Shown here piece by piece: positions 10,793 through 22,328 of a DNA stretch of 64,000 bases. Both the position numbers and the translations under genes were made by a program. The notes beneath the pieces are model-generated. The model made no database searches. It had not been told where the DNA came from and worked only from the letters and a program-made list of their open reading frames with translations. Numbering within the stretch: position 1 is the stretch's first letter; each line of letters opens with the position of its first letter. Location: contig CM038467.1 in assembly GCA_021464415.1 (NCBI GenBank), positions 31,551,248-31,615,247 of the forward strand, given 5' to 3'. This DNA comes from Lonicera japonica (taxonomy: Eukaryota > Streptophyta > Magnoliopsida > Dipsacales > Caprifoliaceae).

Positions 10793-11512
10793 ATGAGTCA
10801 ACTTTTTAGATCATATTCTTCAATTAACTCAAGGTCAACATTTCCCTCAATTCCAGACATACTAAATCAGGAAGAACATAGTTATGAAAACGTTAGTCAA
10901 GAATTTGGAGATTGGAATATCCCCAAAGTATCTCCTAGAGAAATTTATAAGTTAACCTTTTTAGGAAACTTTAAGTCATATTATAATGTTAGATTTGTAG
11001 AAAAAATCTACGCTATTAATAAAGAACATGAAAATTGTAGTCTATTAACTATTGATGTCATTAGAAAACATAGACAAAATGGATGTAATTTCATCCATAT
11101 TGGTTTAATACAAGCAGTAGTTAAGCCTTTAACAATTAAAGGGAGTAATTCATCAATTTTATTGTGCCTAAGAGATGCAAGATATTTAAATTATGTACCT
11201 AGCATTTTAGGTATAATGGAGTCAAGCTTACATAATGGTTCAGTCCAGTTTAATTGTTTCCCAAATTTCACTCTTAGTTTAAGTGATCCTCATTTATTAA
11301 AAACATTAATCTTAAATATCAAAATTGCCGGAGAAATCACTCAGATGACTGAGGGATCTCAAACTCTTGCTTTGATATATATAATTTATTATAAAACAAT
11401 GAAAAAAAACTTAAATGTTAAAGCAGTTAGTAAAAGTCCAAAAGACAAAATTGTTTTAATTCAGAGTAGTACTAGTAATGCTAATATTCAAGTTCCAAAA
11501 ACTATTTTATAG
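10793..11512 (+). pseudogene. Viral movement-protein region (30K superfamily), open for 239 codons
   Basis: This is the N-terminal part of the viral polyprotein. Its role in the family is to move virus between plant cells through plasmodesmata. The frame runs from ATG at 10793 to TAG at 11510. The middle contains LCLRDARY, the aspartate-bearing stretch typical of 30K movement proteins, in a region of alternating hydrophobic strands. It is the longest undamaged stretch of the element; just downstream the same frame has more stops, so it can no longer lead into a polyprotein. The 30K assignment rests on position plus this motif. Confidence 0.75.
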
Positions 11513-13748
11513 AAAGATGTTAATCTCCTTAGTAAATGAATTTTAGAAAATAAAATTCCTCAAAGACCAGTTATAAATAATATAATGAATTTAGACAATA
11601 TAAGGCAATATTTAGATGGCACAGTTAGGATAAGTTTTGATGAGTCAAGATTTAGAAAACCACTCTTAATTTTAGAAGACACATCTAGTTCAACAGTACC
11701 TTCCAGAATAAATACAATTTCTAGAAAAGATACAGATTTAATAAGCAAAACTACACTACTAGAAGTTAAAATCTAAGGAATTAAAAATCAAGGACAAGTT
11801 AGTCATCCAATTTATACAAGTAATGAATCAATCAATGAAACTGAAGATGATGAACAACAATCATCCCCTACTCAAATAGATTTTGAAGCAATCCATCATT
11901 AGCTTAGAGTCATAAAAAAAAGAACTTAAAATTAATTAGAATGCATTAACTAGTAATTTCAACTCTAAAGAAAATAAAGGCCTAAGACAAAAATTTAGAA
12001 ATGAAAATTCAGATAAACAGAGAGAAAAAGTAATGAGTAAATGGGAAAATTTTATGATAAAAGAAAAATTAAATATCAATTTCTTTGTATGGTATGAAAA
12101 ATACTATGGTAAATGCAACGTAATAACTAAAACACAATGGATTAAGGAAGACAATTCAAAAATATCTTCTAGTCATCCTCCATTAGAAACAATTAATGTA
12201 CAAGTAAAGAATACATCAGTAATTGCCAGTTCGTTTAAGATACCTGATGGCAATAATGATGAAAAAAAATAATTGAACAAAATAATTTTACAAATCAATG
12301 CCTACCAACAATAGGAAAACAATTAGATAAAATTGAAAACAAAATTGAATGGCATATTATTAGTAATAAAAATGACAAACCTCTTCTAAATTTACTAGAA
12401 CAAAGACATTGATTAGGTTTACCAAATAAAGACCAAAAACTTACAAAAACAATAGATAAATTATTCAAAAATTTAACAAGAACAAGTGGTACTAAGAATA
12501 TTGCAGTTATGGATAAAAATACCAATTAAAGTGAAGTAAATAGTGATTCCACAATTCAAGAAATTGAAAATCAATTTAATAAATTAACTTTTAAAAAATC
12601 TAATCCTACAAGTCTAACAAAAAATTGATATTCTAGACCTACCTCTCAAGATTTACAATTCGAAAAATGAAATCTAAATAATCAATTTTCTATTTCATTC
12701 GGTAAAATGTATGAATGGAATATCGATGAACTTAGTGAACAAGAAATATTAAACAAATTAAATCACATGTCAATGGTAGCTAATAGTTATTTAACAGCTT
12801 TCAATGATTTAACACAGCCGAAATCGTTGAATTATTAGCATCTGGATTTACTAGAATTCTCAGATCTTGGTAGGAAAAACACCTTACAAAAGACACTAAA
12901 GAATCCATAATCCATGCCATCTAATGTGATGATGAAGGTAATCCTATATTTGATGAAGAAATCAATTATGGACTCCCAGATGGCGTTAATACATTAATAT
13001 ATACCATAGTAAAACATTTTATAGGGACACCCAGTAATATTACATAAATAATTCATGATCAATTAAGTAACCTTACTTGCCCCACACTTAGTGATTTTAG
13101 GTGGTACAAAGATGTATTAACCTCTAGGGTAATAAAGAGAGATGATAGTAATAAACTATTTTAGAAAGAAAATTTTGTAAGGGCCTGTTTGGTGGGGTTT
13201 TTTTTTCAAATTTTAAAAACTCAACTCAAAATCAACTTTATTTTTACATTTTCCAAAATTTATTTCACTCTACTTTCTCTTTCTAATTTTTTTTAAAACA
13301 CAATAACTTTAAATCCAAAAATCAAATTTAGAAAATATATATATATATTTAAAACCTACTCGTCGAGATCTATAAAATAAGATCCATTGTGACTATTTTT
13401 TTAAAACAAATTTAGTTGGTTGAAAAAAATTCGAACAAAAACCAAATTCACTTTTCAACATACTTCTAAATTCTACCAAACACCATATTTTAAAAACTCA
13501 ACTCAAAACATCAACCAAACATCACCTAAATAGTTTACCTAGTTTATTTGCCCATAAAATTAAAGAAGAATTAAGTAAAGATTTAGGATTTATTGATTAC
13601 GATAATTTAACCTACGGAGATATAATAAGTTAAATTCAAAAAACAGGTCTTAAAATGTGCATAGACTTTAAGATTAGTAAACATGCAAATAAAGATAAAA
13701 ATAAAGAAAAATATGAATTAGGAACATTTTGTGAGCAGTATGGGTTAC
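11513..13748 (+). pseudogene. Viral linker and capsid region, broken, interrupted by a MITE
   Basis: The reading frame shifts repeatedly: 11585-11776 is in frame 2, 12033-12272 in frame 3, then fragments near 12660-13165 and 13535-13748. Recognisable pieces include HPPLETINV (about 12172-12200), FGKMYEWNIDELSE (about 12699-12740), LSDFRWYKD (about 13090-13115) and ELGTFCEQYG (about 13715-13744), the last just before the expected zinc knuckle. The order fits a caulimovirid capsid domain. The MITE at 13181-13526 splits it, and the LTR-like block starts at its end. Confidence 0.7.
13181..13526. mobile_element. Tourist-like MITE inserted in the viral capsid region (copy 1)
   Basis: The 346-bp insert starts GGGCCTGTTTGGTGGG and ends CAACCAAACATCACC. 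TAA lies immediately outside both ends (13178-13180 and 13527-13529). A 3-bp TAA duplication with a GG-N-TGTTTGGT terminus is the Tourist/PIF-Harbinger pattern. A second copy in opposite orientation lies at 45468-45836. Viral homology resumes on both sides. Confidence 0.88.
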
Positions 13749-14680
13749 TGTCACGGGGTAATTCTCTTTTTTCGTTAGAGGCTTACCAAGTGATTGCGTT
13801 GTTTCACAAACAACCAGCAAATACAAGCACACACATAAATCAGATTATAGGGACAAGCAATATACAGGGACAACACTCCCAAACCTTTTCTCTATTGCCT
13901 CAATAGTTACAAGGAATACACAAATCACACACTTGTCTAACCAGCCAAACACACTTGGCTGCAGACATAATTATATACATGCATGCAGTTGACAACCCCA
14001 ACTGCCTAGGGAATTCGAAATTCAAACACAAGAGACCAACACAACTGCAAGGTAGTTTTGTCTGCACAAAACTGCCTTGTCTAATTCAAACACAAGGAAC
14101 CCACACAACTGCCTTGTTCAAATTCAAACATAAGAACCCACACAACTGCCAGGTAGTTTTGTCCACACAAAACTACCTTGTCCTATGCCAAGCATGTGCA
14201 AGGGAGTTTCCCTTGTCTCAATTTAGACAGCCAACTGCCCACAAGCAGCTAGCTTCCTCAGCTGCCTATCCACGTATCCAAAACAACGTAGTTTCGGTCC
14301 TTTTTCGAATTCTCACAATTTCAAGTCATGAGCCACTCATGACTTAGGCAACATTAGCCCACAATGCAACTCTAGTAACCCACGTGCTGTGTCGGACGCC
14401 CACGCTTAGCCCGCATGGGGACTGCATGCCACAGCTTACACCAGCCCCCTATAATACTACTTAATGAAATATCCAAAGTGGTAGCAGTGCACATCAGGTG
14501 TCACAAGTTGCTGCAACCCAAGTGCCCACGCACTTGGCTGGATTTCTCGAATAGAGCCTAACTGCCCGCACAGAAAGCCTCTAAAATCCTGCGCCCCTTA
14601 TTTCTACCGGGCATGCCTTGGCAATGGTGCAACCAAGTCATGCCAACTCCAACCCCAACTACTTAGGGTCTAACAAGCCC
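13749..14680. mobile_element. GC-richer insert in the viral block, probably a solo LTR or LTR fragment
   Basis: Viral homology stops at about 13745 and resumes at about 14690. The intervening sequence differs in composition and has no viral resemblance. It starts TGTCACGGGGTAATTC and ends near GGGTCTAACA (14666-14675), so on the minus strand it would run TGTTAGACCC to CCCCGTGACA, with TG..CA ends as in LTRs. Inside are tandem pieces with CACACAACTGCC and a 12-bp-stem hairpin at 14151-14178. No matching 5-bp target-site duplication was found, so the exact limits are open. Confidence 0.5.
14151..14178. repeat. Perfect 12-bp-stem hairpin inside the LTR-like insert
   Basis: AGGTAGTTTTGT, a 4-base spacer, then ACAAAACTACCT. 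A less perfect sister lies at about 14050-14077 (AGGTAGTTTTGT ... ACAAAACTGCCT). Both belong to the internal tandem repeat of the insert. Confidence 0.8.
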
Positions 14681-14689
14681 ACTATCGCT

Positions 14690-15358
14690 CATTCAAGAAG
14701 AAGAACTAAACACAGTAAAAAAAAGAAAATTATCACAAAAAATATAAATCATATAAATATAAAAGGAAAGGCAATACTCAAGACGATTATTACAAAAAAC
14801 AGTCACTTAATAAAAAGAAAAACAAACTCAAAATTAATAAAAAATACGATAAAAGTAATGTCATTTGTCACAATTGTGGAAAGAAAGGACATTATAAAAA
14901 TCAATGTAAAGTTAAAGAAAAAATTAGTCAATTAAATATATCTAGTGAAGATGCGGAACTAATTTTGGAGTTAATGAGAATATAAAACAACTCTAAGGAT
15001 AATGAATATCCAAGATCTGATATTCCTTCTCAATCTTCAAGTAATTCTAGTAGCCAGTCTGATAGTGAAAATAGTAAATCTCCCAAAGTTAGTCTAGGTT
15101 GCGTAGATAATTGCATTAACACCTGCTGTAATAAAAAAGTAAATGGATTAACTAAGAATGATAAAGAAAGATCCTTATTAATAGATTTAATTAGTAATAT
15201 TACAGAACCATAGTTAAAAACTCAATATATGAAACAATTAAAAGACTTATTAACTAAAGAATCAAAAACAAAAAAGATATTCAAAAATAAAGAAAACCCC
15301 ATCTTCGGTTTAAATAAAACTTTAGAAAGATTCAAAAATCCAGTTAAAGAAATCACTT
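14690..15358 (+). pseudogene. Viral capsid C-terminus with CCHC zinc knuckle, broken
   Basis: A lysine-rich stretch leads to a CX2CX4HX4C knuckle read as CHNCGKKGHYKNQC (14866-14907), the nucleic-acid-binding motif at the end of caulimovirid capsid proteins. The frame stops shortly after. Further downstream, lysine- and serine-rich residues continue with stops until plastid-derived sequence begins at about 15359. Confidence 0.8.
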
Positions 15359-15531
15359 GAGATACCACTGCCTCATGAATTTATCTTGAATCGGGATCTT
15401 TTGGCTCAACTTTATCCCAGTTTTGCCGAGGGAGCAAACCCCTTTTTCCACCTTTTAATTGGTCAAAATACACAGACTTTCTTACTTTTCGTGGAGGATT
15501 AGATCCAGTAACTGGAGGTCTATGGCTAACC
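15359..15531 (+). pseudogene. psaA: Plastid psaA fragment (photosystem I P700 apoprotein A1)
   Basis: The translation gives [20 protein letters not shown] and SFAEGA. After a one-base shift it gives NWSK, and then [17 protein letters not shown], an internal part of the psaA protein, which carries electron-transfer cofactors in photosystem I. Only about 57 codons are present, with small indels and no start or stop, so this is transferred organellar DNA rather than a gene. It interrupts viral sequence between the zinc knuckle and the protease. It could have come directly from the plastid or through a mitochondrial copy. Confidence 0.92.
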
Positions 15532-15885
15532 AATTTCCAAGATTTTAGTAGCTCAGGTAAGGTTCCCGGGATCGGGTGGCTCGGGTCGGGGCTGGACGGA
15601 GGATAACCCGATTATGATCCTTATGGGTCTTGTAGAAATCGAGATATTCGATCGGCCGGAACAAAGGAAGATTACTCAAACCTTTCATTTTATCGCGACC
15701 ATCCATGCTTATTGAATATTTTGGTTTGACACTACTGTTTAAGTCCAGAATTCCCTTTGTTTCATCGGGGGGAAGCGCATTAGGAAGGAAGCATTAGTAA
15801 TCGACAACATCTCAAGATTGGGCCTCCCCCGCTTATGGCAAATTGCAACATTCTTTTCTTTATTATAGAGAGGGGATCCCATAAT
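15532..15885. other. Unidentified DNA joined to the psaA fragment, possibly mitochondrial
   Basis: The sequence is GC-richer than the viral DNA on either side (for example GGTTCCCGGGATCGGGTGG near 15559) and departs from psaA after TGGCTAACC. Viral residues return at about 15890. No gene was recognised. Its composition and its joining to a plastid piece suggest organellar DNA, but that is inference. Confidence 0.4.
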
Positions 15886-15889
15886 TAAA

Positions 15890-18061
15890 TCAAGAAGTTA
15901 ATAAATTGAAAAAGAAATTTCAAAAATTAAATAAGAAATTCCTGAGTTAAGACAAGAAATTACTAAGATTAATAATAAACCAAAAATTATGATTTATAAC
16001 TCTTCTGATAATGAAACATCTAAAACTAATTGTCCAAATAATGATACAGAACAAGAACAAAGAAATTCTTTAGATAAAGGAAATTTTTTAAATGTATTAA
16101 AAGACATAACAATCCAAAAATAGTATGTTAATATCACTTTAGTCATAAACAAAACATTTGTCATTGAACTACCTGCATTAATAGATAGTGGAGCAGACTT
16201 GAATTATATCCAACAAGAACTTGTTCCAACTACTTATTATGAAAAAACAAGTAAAATATTAAGTTCAACAAATGGCAGTCAAATGAATATTAAGTATAAA
16301 TCAACTAAAGTTCATATCTGTCTTGATGGTGTTTGTTTTAAGACATCCTTTGTCTTAATACAAAATATGACATATAAGATTATTTTAGGACTTTCATTTA
16401 TATACTTACTATATCTATTTACTACCTCTACTAAAGGATTAATAAGTCATCATCTAGGACAAAGAGTTACATTTAGTTTCATTACTAAACCTAAAGGAGA
16501 GATTTGAAAATTATTAAAGTACAATCAATCTGTAAGTCATTAAATTTACTTAACAACAAAAGTAATCATTTAAATTTTTTAAAAGATGAGATTAAATATA
16601 ACAAGATTGAAGAAAAATTAATTGATACTAAACTTCAAAATAAAATCAAAGAAATTACAAATATATTAGTTAAGAAGTTTGTTCAGACTTACCTCATGCT
16701 TTTTGGCACAAAAAAAGGCATATCATTAGATTACCTTATGCTAAGAAATTTAAAGAACATTTAAGTCCTACTATGGCAAGACATATTCAAATGAGTCATG
16801 AACAAATAGAATATTGTAAACATGAAATTAATGATCTAATTAGTAAAAAGATCATAAGGAAAATTAAATCCCCTTGGTCATGTCCAGCCTTCTATGTTAA
16901 CAAGAATGCTGAAATAGAAAGAGGAACACCAAGATTAGTTATTAATTATAAACCATTAAATAAAGTTCTTGAATGGATAAGATATCCGTTGCCAAATAAA
17001 AAAGATTTAATTAATAGGTTAGATCGAGTAGTAATTTTTAGTAAATTTGATTTAAATAGTGGATTTTGGTAGATCCAAAAACACGAAGAGGATAGGTATA
17101 AGATAGCTTTTACCACCCCTTTTGGCCGTTATGAATGGAATGTAATCCTATTCGGTTTTAAGAATGCCCCTAATGCATTCCAGAATATTATGAATGATAT
17201 TCTGAACTCTTTTAGTCACTTTGCCATAGTGTACATAGATGATGTACTCATTTTTTTCAAGTTAATTGAAGAACATTGGAAAGATTTGAATTCGTTTTTC
17301 AAAACCATCAAAGTTAATGGATAATTATATCACCCACTAAATGTTGTCTATTTCAAACCAAAATTAGGTTTCTAGGTCACAACATTCAATATAGTCAAAT
17401 CCAACCAATAAATAGAGCAATTCATTTTGCTGATAAATTCCCTGATGAGATCCTAGATAAAAACCAACTCCAAAGATTCTTAGGATCCCTTAATTATATC
17501 TGTGACTTTTACAAAGATTTAAGAAAACAATGTAAGCCATTATTTGAATGATTGAAAAGTAATCCTCCTCCTTGGACATCAGTTCATACTTCTATTGTCC
17601 AAGATATTAAAAAACATGATAAGACATTTCCTTGTCTTAGCATTTTTAATCCATTTACTTTCAAGATTGTTAAAATAGATGCATCTGACATTGGATTCGA
17701 AGGAATTCTTAAACAAAAGTTAACCTCTACCTCTCCAGAACAAATTGTTTGCTTTTATTCTGGCGCATGGGATAGTACTCAAGTAAATTATTCTACTATA
17801 AAAAAAGGAAATTTTGTCATTAGTATTACGTATTAATAAATTCCAAAATGATATATTAAAAGAAAGATTTTTAATAAGAATTGATTGCAAGTCAGCTAAA
17901 TATATTATAGAAACAAACGTTGAAAATATTGCCTCTAAACAATTTTTTGCAAAATGGCAATCACTTTAAGTATTTTTGATTTTGATATTGAATACATCAA
18001 AGGTACCGAAAATTCTATTCTAGATTTTCTCACAAGAGAATTTCTACAAACAGGTAAATAA
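15890..18061 (+). pseudogene. Viral protease, reverse transcriptase and RNase H region, broken
   Basis: The aspartic protease is marked by LIDSGADLNYI (about 16178-16210). The reverse transcriptase spans about 16700-17540, with PRLVINYKPLNK, FSKFDLNSGFW, FGFKNAPNAF and the catalytic YIDDV at 17232-17246. RNase H follows to about 18050, with DASDIGFEGIL near 17680. Together these copy pregenomic RNA into DNA in the family. Stops at 16507, at 17071 (after NSGFW, where a Q codon is expected), at 17325 and at several later points, plus frameshifts, break the frame. The final frame ends TAA at 18059-18061. Confidence 0.9.
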
Positions 18062-19550
18062 GTGAGGCTAGTGGCAGAGGCCGTGGCCGTGGAGGTCATG
18101 GCAATGATCGTAATAGTAAACAGATAGGAAGCAGGCCCTACATTCCTCCATTTGATATTTGTGGATCATCTGATCCACCTAGTCAAACCTAGTCAGAAAG
18201 GGGAACTATAGTTCCTTACCCATCTCAGTTAACCCCAACTCCAGTAGTAAACCAGTTTACAGTTTTGGGCCAAATCCCCAAACAATATAGTCAAGCCTTG
18301 TCCAGTAAACCCAGTAGTAATGACTCTTTCCAACTTGAGCCCAACCCAAAGCCCATAAAAACCCATAGTTATCCAAAATCAAGCCCATACACTCCCAAAA
18401 ACTCAGTTAACTTATTATATGTCAAGCCAAATATGACCGACGAATATGACCCTATAATGTTTTCCCTCTAGTATTTATCACCTGGATGGCATTTCATACC
18501 CCAAGCCCCATATAAGTCACTCCGATTCTATAACTGAATCCTAGTCAACACTGAGTCTATCCATATCAAACCAATATTTGATAGAAAAGGCCCAACCAGA
18601 GTCATTTATCATTTTCTTAATATTAAAAAAATAATTCTTATGGAAGATTGGTGTAAACACCTTTCAGACCTAGTCAAATTCCCGGAAAGTGAAGAATTTT
18701 ATTATTACCATGATTATGTTGAAGCATGGTTAAAAATATTTTGCTATCAAAATGAAAATTTCAGTCATTCCTAGTTTGTCCAATTTGCCACAATTTCAAA
18801 TGGTCTTTCCATTGGTATTTTCCCTCCTGGTTCATAAGATGATGGGATACGTATGGCCCATTAATGAAAATTTTTCCCCAGTTACTCCAAGACCATATTT
18901 TTTATTTCCATAAAGTCCTCCCAGAAGTTAATGATTCTTCCATGCCCTTACTTCTACTTTTTTCTAGTAAATATAGAATTCCCTGGATTGTTAAATGGCA
19001 ATACCATCTTTTGAAGAACCCTGATGTAGAATAATTCTTCAAACTACAGGATCTTCATAAGCCCTTAGTTAAACATCATAGCCAGTTTGATATAGTTACT
19101 CGCCAATTTTTTGTGAAATAGTGGGACAAATTTGACCATAATCGAATTATCAGTCAAGTACAAAAAGTATTTCCAATAGTAAACCTCAAGGCACTACAAG
19201 TAACACAACCCATTTCCAATCCACTTAATATTCCTCATATTTCCCAAAGTAATAAAGCATCACCAAGTGAGACTAAATCTGAGCCAAGTAATCTTAAGCT
19301 TAAGGCAAAAGCTGAGACAAGCCCAACTCCATCAATTGACACTATTGACATCAACAAATGTTCGAAAGCCCAATTAAAGATGTTGCTGGCCTAAGCCCTC
19401 AGTGACAAAATATCAAATAGTTCAGATTCTCCTAAGTTAGACCAAGGATCCATAACCGGCAAGAACCTCTAGTCAGACTAGAGAACGGTCACCGGCAAAG
19501 ATCCCGATTATAATCAATTATATCAAGATGCCCAAGATCCATATTATTAA
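18058..19550 (+). pseudogene. Second viral ORF (unknown-function protein of Florendovirus type), broken
   Basis: The frame opens SEASGRGRGRGGHG, an RGG-rich start, right over the stop of the preceding ORF. The position where a start codon would be expected reads ATA (18058-18060), so the start seems lost. The body contains PYIPPFDICG, ESEEFYYYHDYVEAW (about 18685-18735) and, in another frame after a shift, WDKFDHNRIISQV (about 19120-19160). It ends at TAA 19548-19550. Stops and at least one frameshift interrupt it. A downstream ORF after RNase H sets Florendovirus apart from most relatives; its function is unknown. Confidence 0.65.
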
Positions 19551-19689
19551 ATTTGGTATTCTCACTCACTACTTAAAGAAATCTAAGAAAAGCCGATACC
19601 AATTTAATTATGTGGGGGTAATTTAGTTAAACAAGCTATCAAGTCAAGTCATTATTCCACTTTGCCAAAGGACCTACTTTTCCATCGAA

Positions 19690-19950
19690 AGGAGGAAACA
19701 AAGAGCATCTAGATAGACATTTTGTTATGGAAGAATAGTAAAAGTAAAGCTTTAATAAAGTTTTAGTCAAAAGATGTTTCATGGCGAAGACCTGTGGTTC
19801 CACAACGTTCTCCATTTTTCAACTATAAAAGAAAATGAGATGAAGGAAGGAAGGCAGGTCTCACACCGTCTACTTTGAAGAATTTTCTCAATCAATCTTC
19901 AGTCTTTTCTTGTATTCAGTAAATAAATTGTAATTTACTTTCAAGTTATT
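19690..19950 (+). promoter_or_regulatory. Viral promoter and poly(A) region
   Basis: TATAAAA at 19824-19830 sits about 95 bases before AATAAA at 19922-19927, followed by a T-rich stretch. TATA followed closely by AATAAA is the terminal-redundancy layout of Caulimoviridae, where the transcript starts before, and ends after, the same region. Whether it is active here is not known. Confidence 0.55.
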
Positions 19951-21670
19951 TCTACAAGCATTCAGTCAAAAAATTTGCAAGTTATTTTATAATTCATTTT
20001 TAATTTTATAATCTTGTTATTCCACAAAAGAATCGGGAAGCAATATGAAAATATAAGAGAGTGCGCAGATAATAACTTAATTTGAAATTAATACTGAGTT
20101 GGCAATCATTACCTCATTTTTTTTTGTGTGTGTGGGGGGGGGGGGGGGGGGTTGGTGTTTTTCAATTCTAGGCAATTGTGTACAAATTTTAAGACAAAAG
20201 TTTTACCCATTTTCTACATTAAAAATGCCATAACTTAAAATAAAAAAATTCAAAATTTAATATTTAAAATATACTAATCAAGATCAAGTAAACAAGATCC
20301 ATCATGAATATAAAATAATGTAAAAAAAAAATAAGACCAATAAATATTTCTACATTAAAAAATAAGACAAATAATGGAGAAGTACAATATTTTTCGGGCA
20401 GAAAATTAAGGTATTCAAACACAATTAATTGACATTTTTCATGCAACTCAATTCTAAGTAAATTAATTATCTAGAACTTATTTTCTTTCTATACAAATTT
20501 CATACTTGCAATCAAACGCACCCTTATAGTTTTGGGTCACTTGCCACTTCAGTCTAATTTTGTATTTCTTTTATTTTCTATTTAATTTTTCACTTGGGCC
20601 TTTTTTCGTTTCAAATTATTTACTTGGACTTTTTATTTTATTTTTATAGATATTTTACTCAAGTCCTTTTTCTTCTTAAAAACATGTATATATTATACAT
20701 CCAACTAATAGAAAAAAGACACACGCAACTATCGGTTTAGTTTTAGTTGATTCTATACCCTCTAAAATTGAAATTTGAGCTGACCTTCTCGGTCCCTTAT
20801 TTTCTAAACCAAATTGAATTAAAAATCTTGAAAAATTGAGCAGGTTCTACAATACAATTAAAATTCGTGAATTAAAAAAATATTGAATACATTTGCACAT
20901 TTTTGCACTTTTGATATCATTTACCCAAAAATCAAAATAAATCAAAATTACAAAAATTAAAATTTATCGAAAATACCAAAATACTGAACGGATTGGTATT
21001 GACTTCTAATTTTAAATAGCATGTTGTATAAACTAATAAATTTGATAATATTAAACTTCTCATTTTGATTTTGACAACCTATTTATCGAAATGAGTACCT
21101 ACCTTAAAAACAAACAATTTTAATTGCGTAATGATAAAAGTCTCCTTAAAATGTTCTACACCATATATACCATAATTTAAACAGAGTATTCAACCTAAAA
21201 AGAAACAATTTTAATTGAGTAATGATAAAAGTATTCTTAAAGCGCTCAGCACCATATATACTACCATTTAAACATAATATATAACTATTACAATATATGT
21301 ATGTGATGGGGAGAAAGACCTAACAACAAGTTATGTCGAGTTTATCGGGTTTTGGTGAAAAACAAATAAACACGTGTACAACCCGTTATCATAACAGGTC
21401 AAAAAAATCATACACAAATAAAATTAGTTATCTTATATAAGATAATACGAATACACGATACAACCTATTTCACTCGTTAAACTAATAGGCTAGTCCAAAT
21501 AAATTCGATAAGTTAACACGATTAACTTAAAAATAATATAAATATACTTCAAATGAGTTTTTAATAGATATCTAATGAGTCTCATTAGATTTTAACCGGT
21601 CTTCTTGATTTGACTAATACACTCGAACATAATTTATTTTTAATTATGTTTTATTGTGCTCACTTGATAT
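19951..21670. other. Non-coding AT-rich stretch with a poly(G) run
   Basis: No gene is seen. A run of 18 G lies at 20134-20151 after a short GT repeat. About 20530-20700 and 21080-21290 contain loosely repeated AT-rich phrases (for example AACAATTTTAATTG...GTAATGATAAAAGT twice, near 21110 and 21205). Confidence 0.6.
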
Positions 21671-21806
21671 AGGGGTGGCAAAAAAAATCAATCCACCGGG
21701 TTACCGAACCGATTCAATCTGTTTGGAGCGGTTTCGGGGCCTTTTTTTTCAGACCAGTTCGATTTTGGGTTTTAAAAAAATCAAAAAATTGTCTCGAACC
21801 ACCCCT
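21671..21806. mobile_element. Small element bounded by AGGGGTGG and CCACCCCT
   Basis: The 136-bp block starts AGGGGTGGCAAAAA and ends GAACCACCCCT. Inside are GGTTACCGAACCGATTC and AGCGGTTTCGGGG, of the low-complexity type seen in many plant GGGGTGG elements. AT-only DNA flanks both ends, so a target-site duplication cannot be read with confidence. Confidence 0.5.
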
Positions 21807-22328
21807 AATATATACATCTATATATAAATAATATATAAAAATATTATTTTATATAAAAATATATATATATTATTTTTGAAGAATAGACACTTAATTTGTT
21901 TGAAGTTTAATTGTGTGTCTAGATTTAATGTCTAAAATTTATTTTTAGTTTAAAATAATGGTTATTCGGGGCTGGGCGGTTCAAATCGGTTAACTGTAAA
22001 TTAATTTGAATCGGTTTCGATTTTTTTTAAAGAAATCATTGTAATTTTGGTACGATTTTGTTTCGGGATAAAAAAACACAATTCAATTTTAAATTTAAGC
22101 AAAACCACACCGTTGCCCTTCTTAACTTGATAATTTAAGGGACAATTAAAAAAAAGGTCTTATTAGAGAAAGATTTTTACACTAAAGCCAAGGAATAACT
22201 TTTTTGTAAATAAAGGGCCTATTTTTTTTTTTTTTTTTATTGATAATATAACATGTGTCTTTTTTTTCATTGTAAAATGACATCTCAACCCTTAAAATAA
22301 ACTAAAAAAATACCAATATGCATTAAAA
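21807..22328. other. AT-rich spacer, no gene seen
   Basis: Contains a second CGGTTCAAATCGGTTAAC-type phrase near 21980 and a run of about 18 T near 22222-22240. No open frame of note. Confidence 0.5.

Larger units (their letters stand above)
10245..19950 (+). mobile_element. Endogenous pararetrovirus (Caulimoviridae, best fit Florendovirus), decayed and rearranged
   Basis: The order seen on the + strand is: primer-binding site, movement protein, capsid region, CCHC zinc knuckle, aspartic protease, reverse transcriptase, RNase H, a second ORF with an RGG-rich start, then a TATA/poly(A) region. No LTRs are present. A 30K-type movement protein followed by capsid and pol in one long ORF, plus a separate downstream ORF, is the layout known for Florendovirus; the family call is firmer than the genus call. 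The coding parts carry many stops and frameshifts and three foreign inserts (13181-13526, about 13749-14680, 15359 to about 15885). The left edge is made of displaced viral pieces. No replication-competent unit is present. Confidence 0.88.

Noticed and set aside
13655..14347. Open frames running from viral sequence into the LTR-like block
   Set aside because: They cross an insertion junction and join unrelated sequence, so they are not genes.
14618..14935. 105-residue lysine-rich frame as a separate gene
   Set aside because: It is a shifted reading of the viral capsid end. The zinc knuckle lies in another frame of the same stretch.
15359..15531. Functional psaA gene
   Set aside because: Only about 57 codons, with indels and no start or stop. 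It is transferred plastid DNA.
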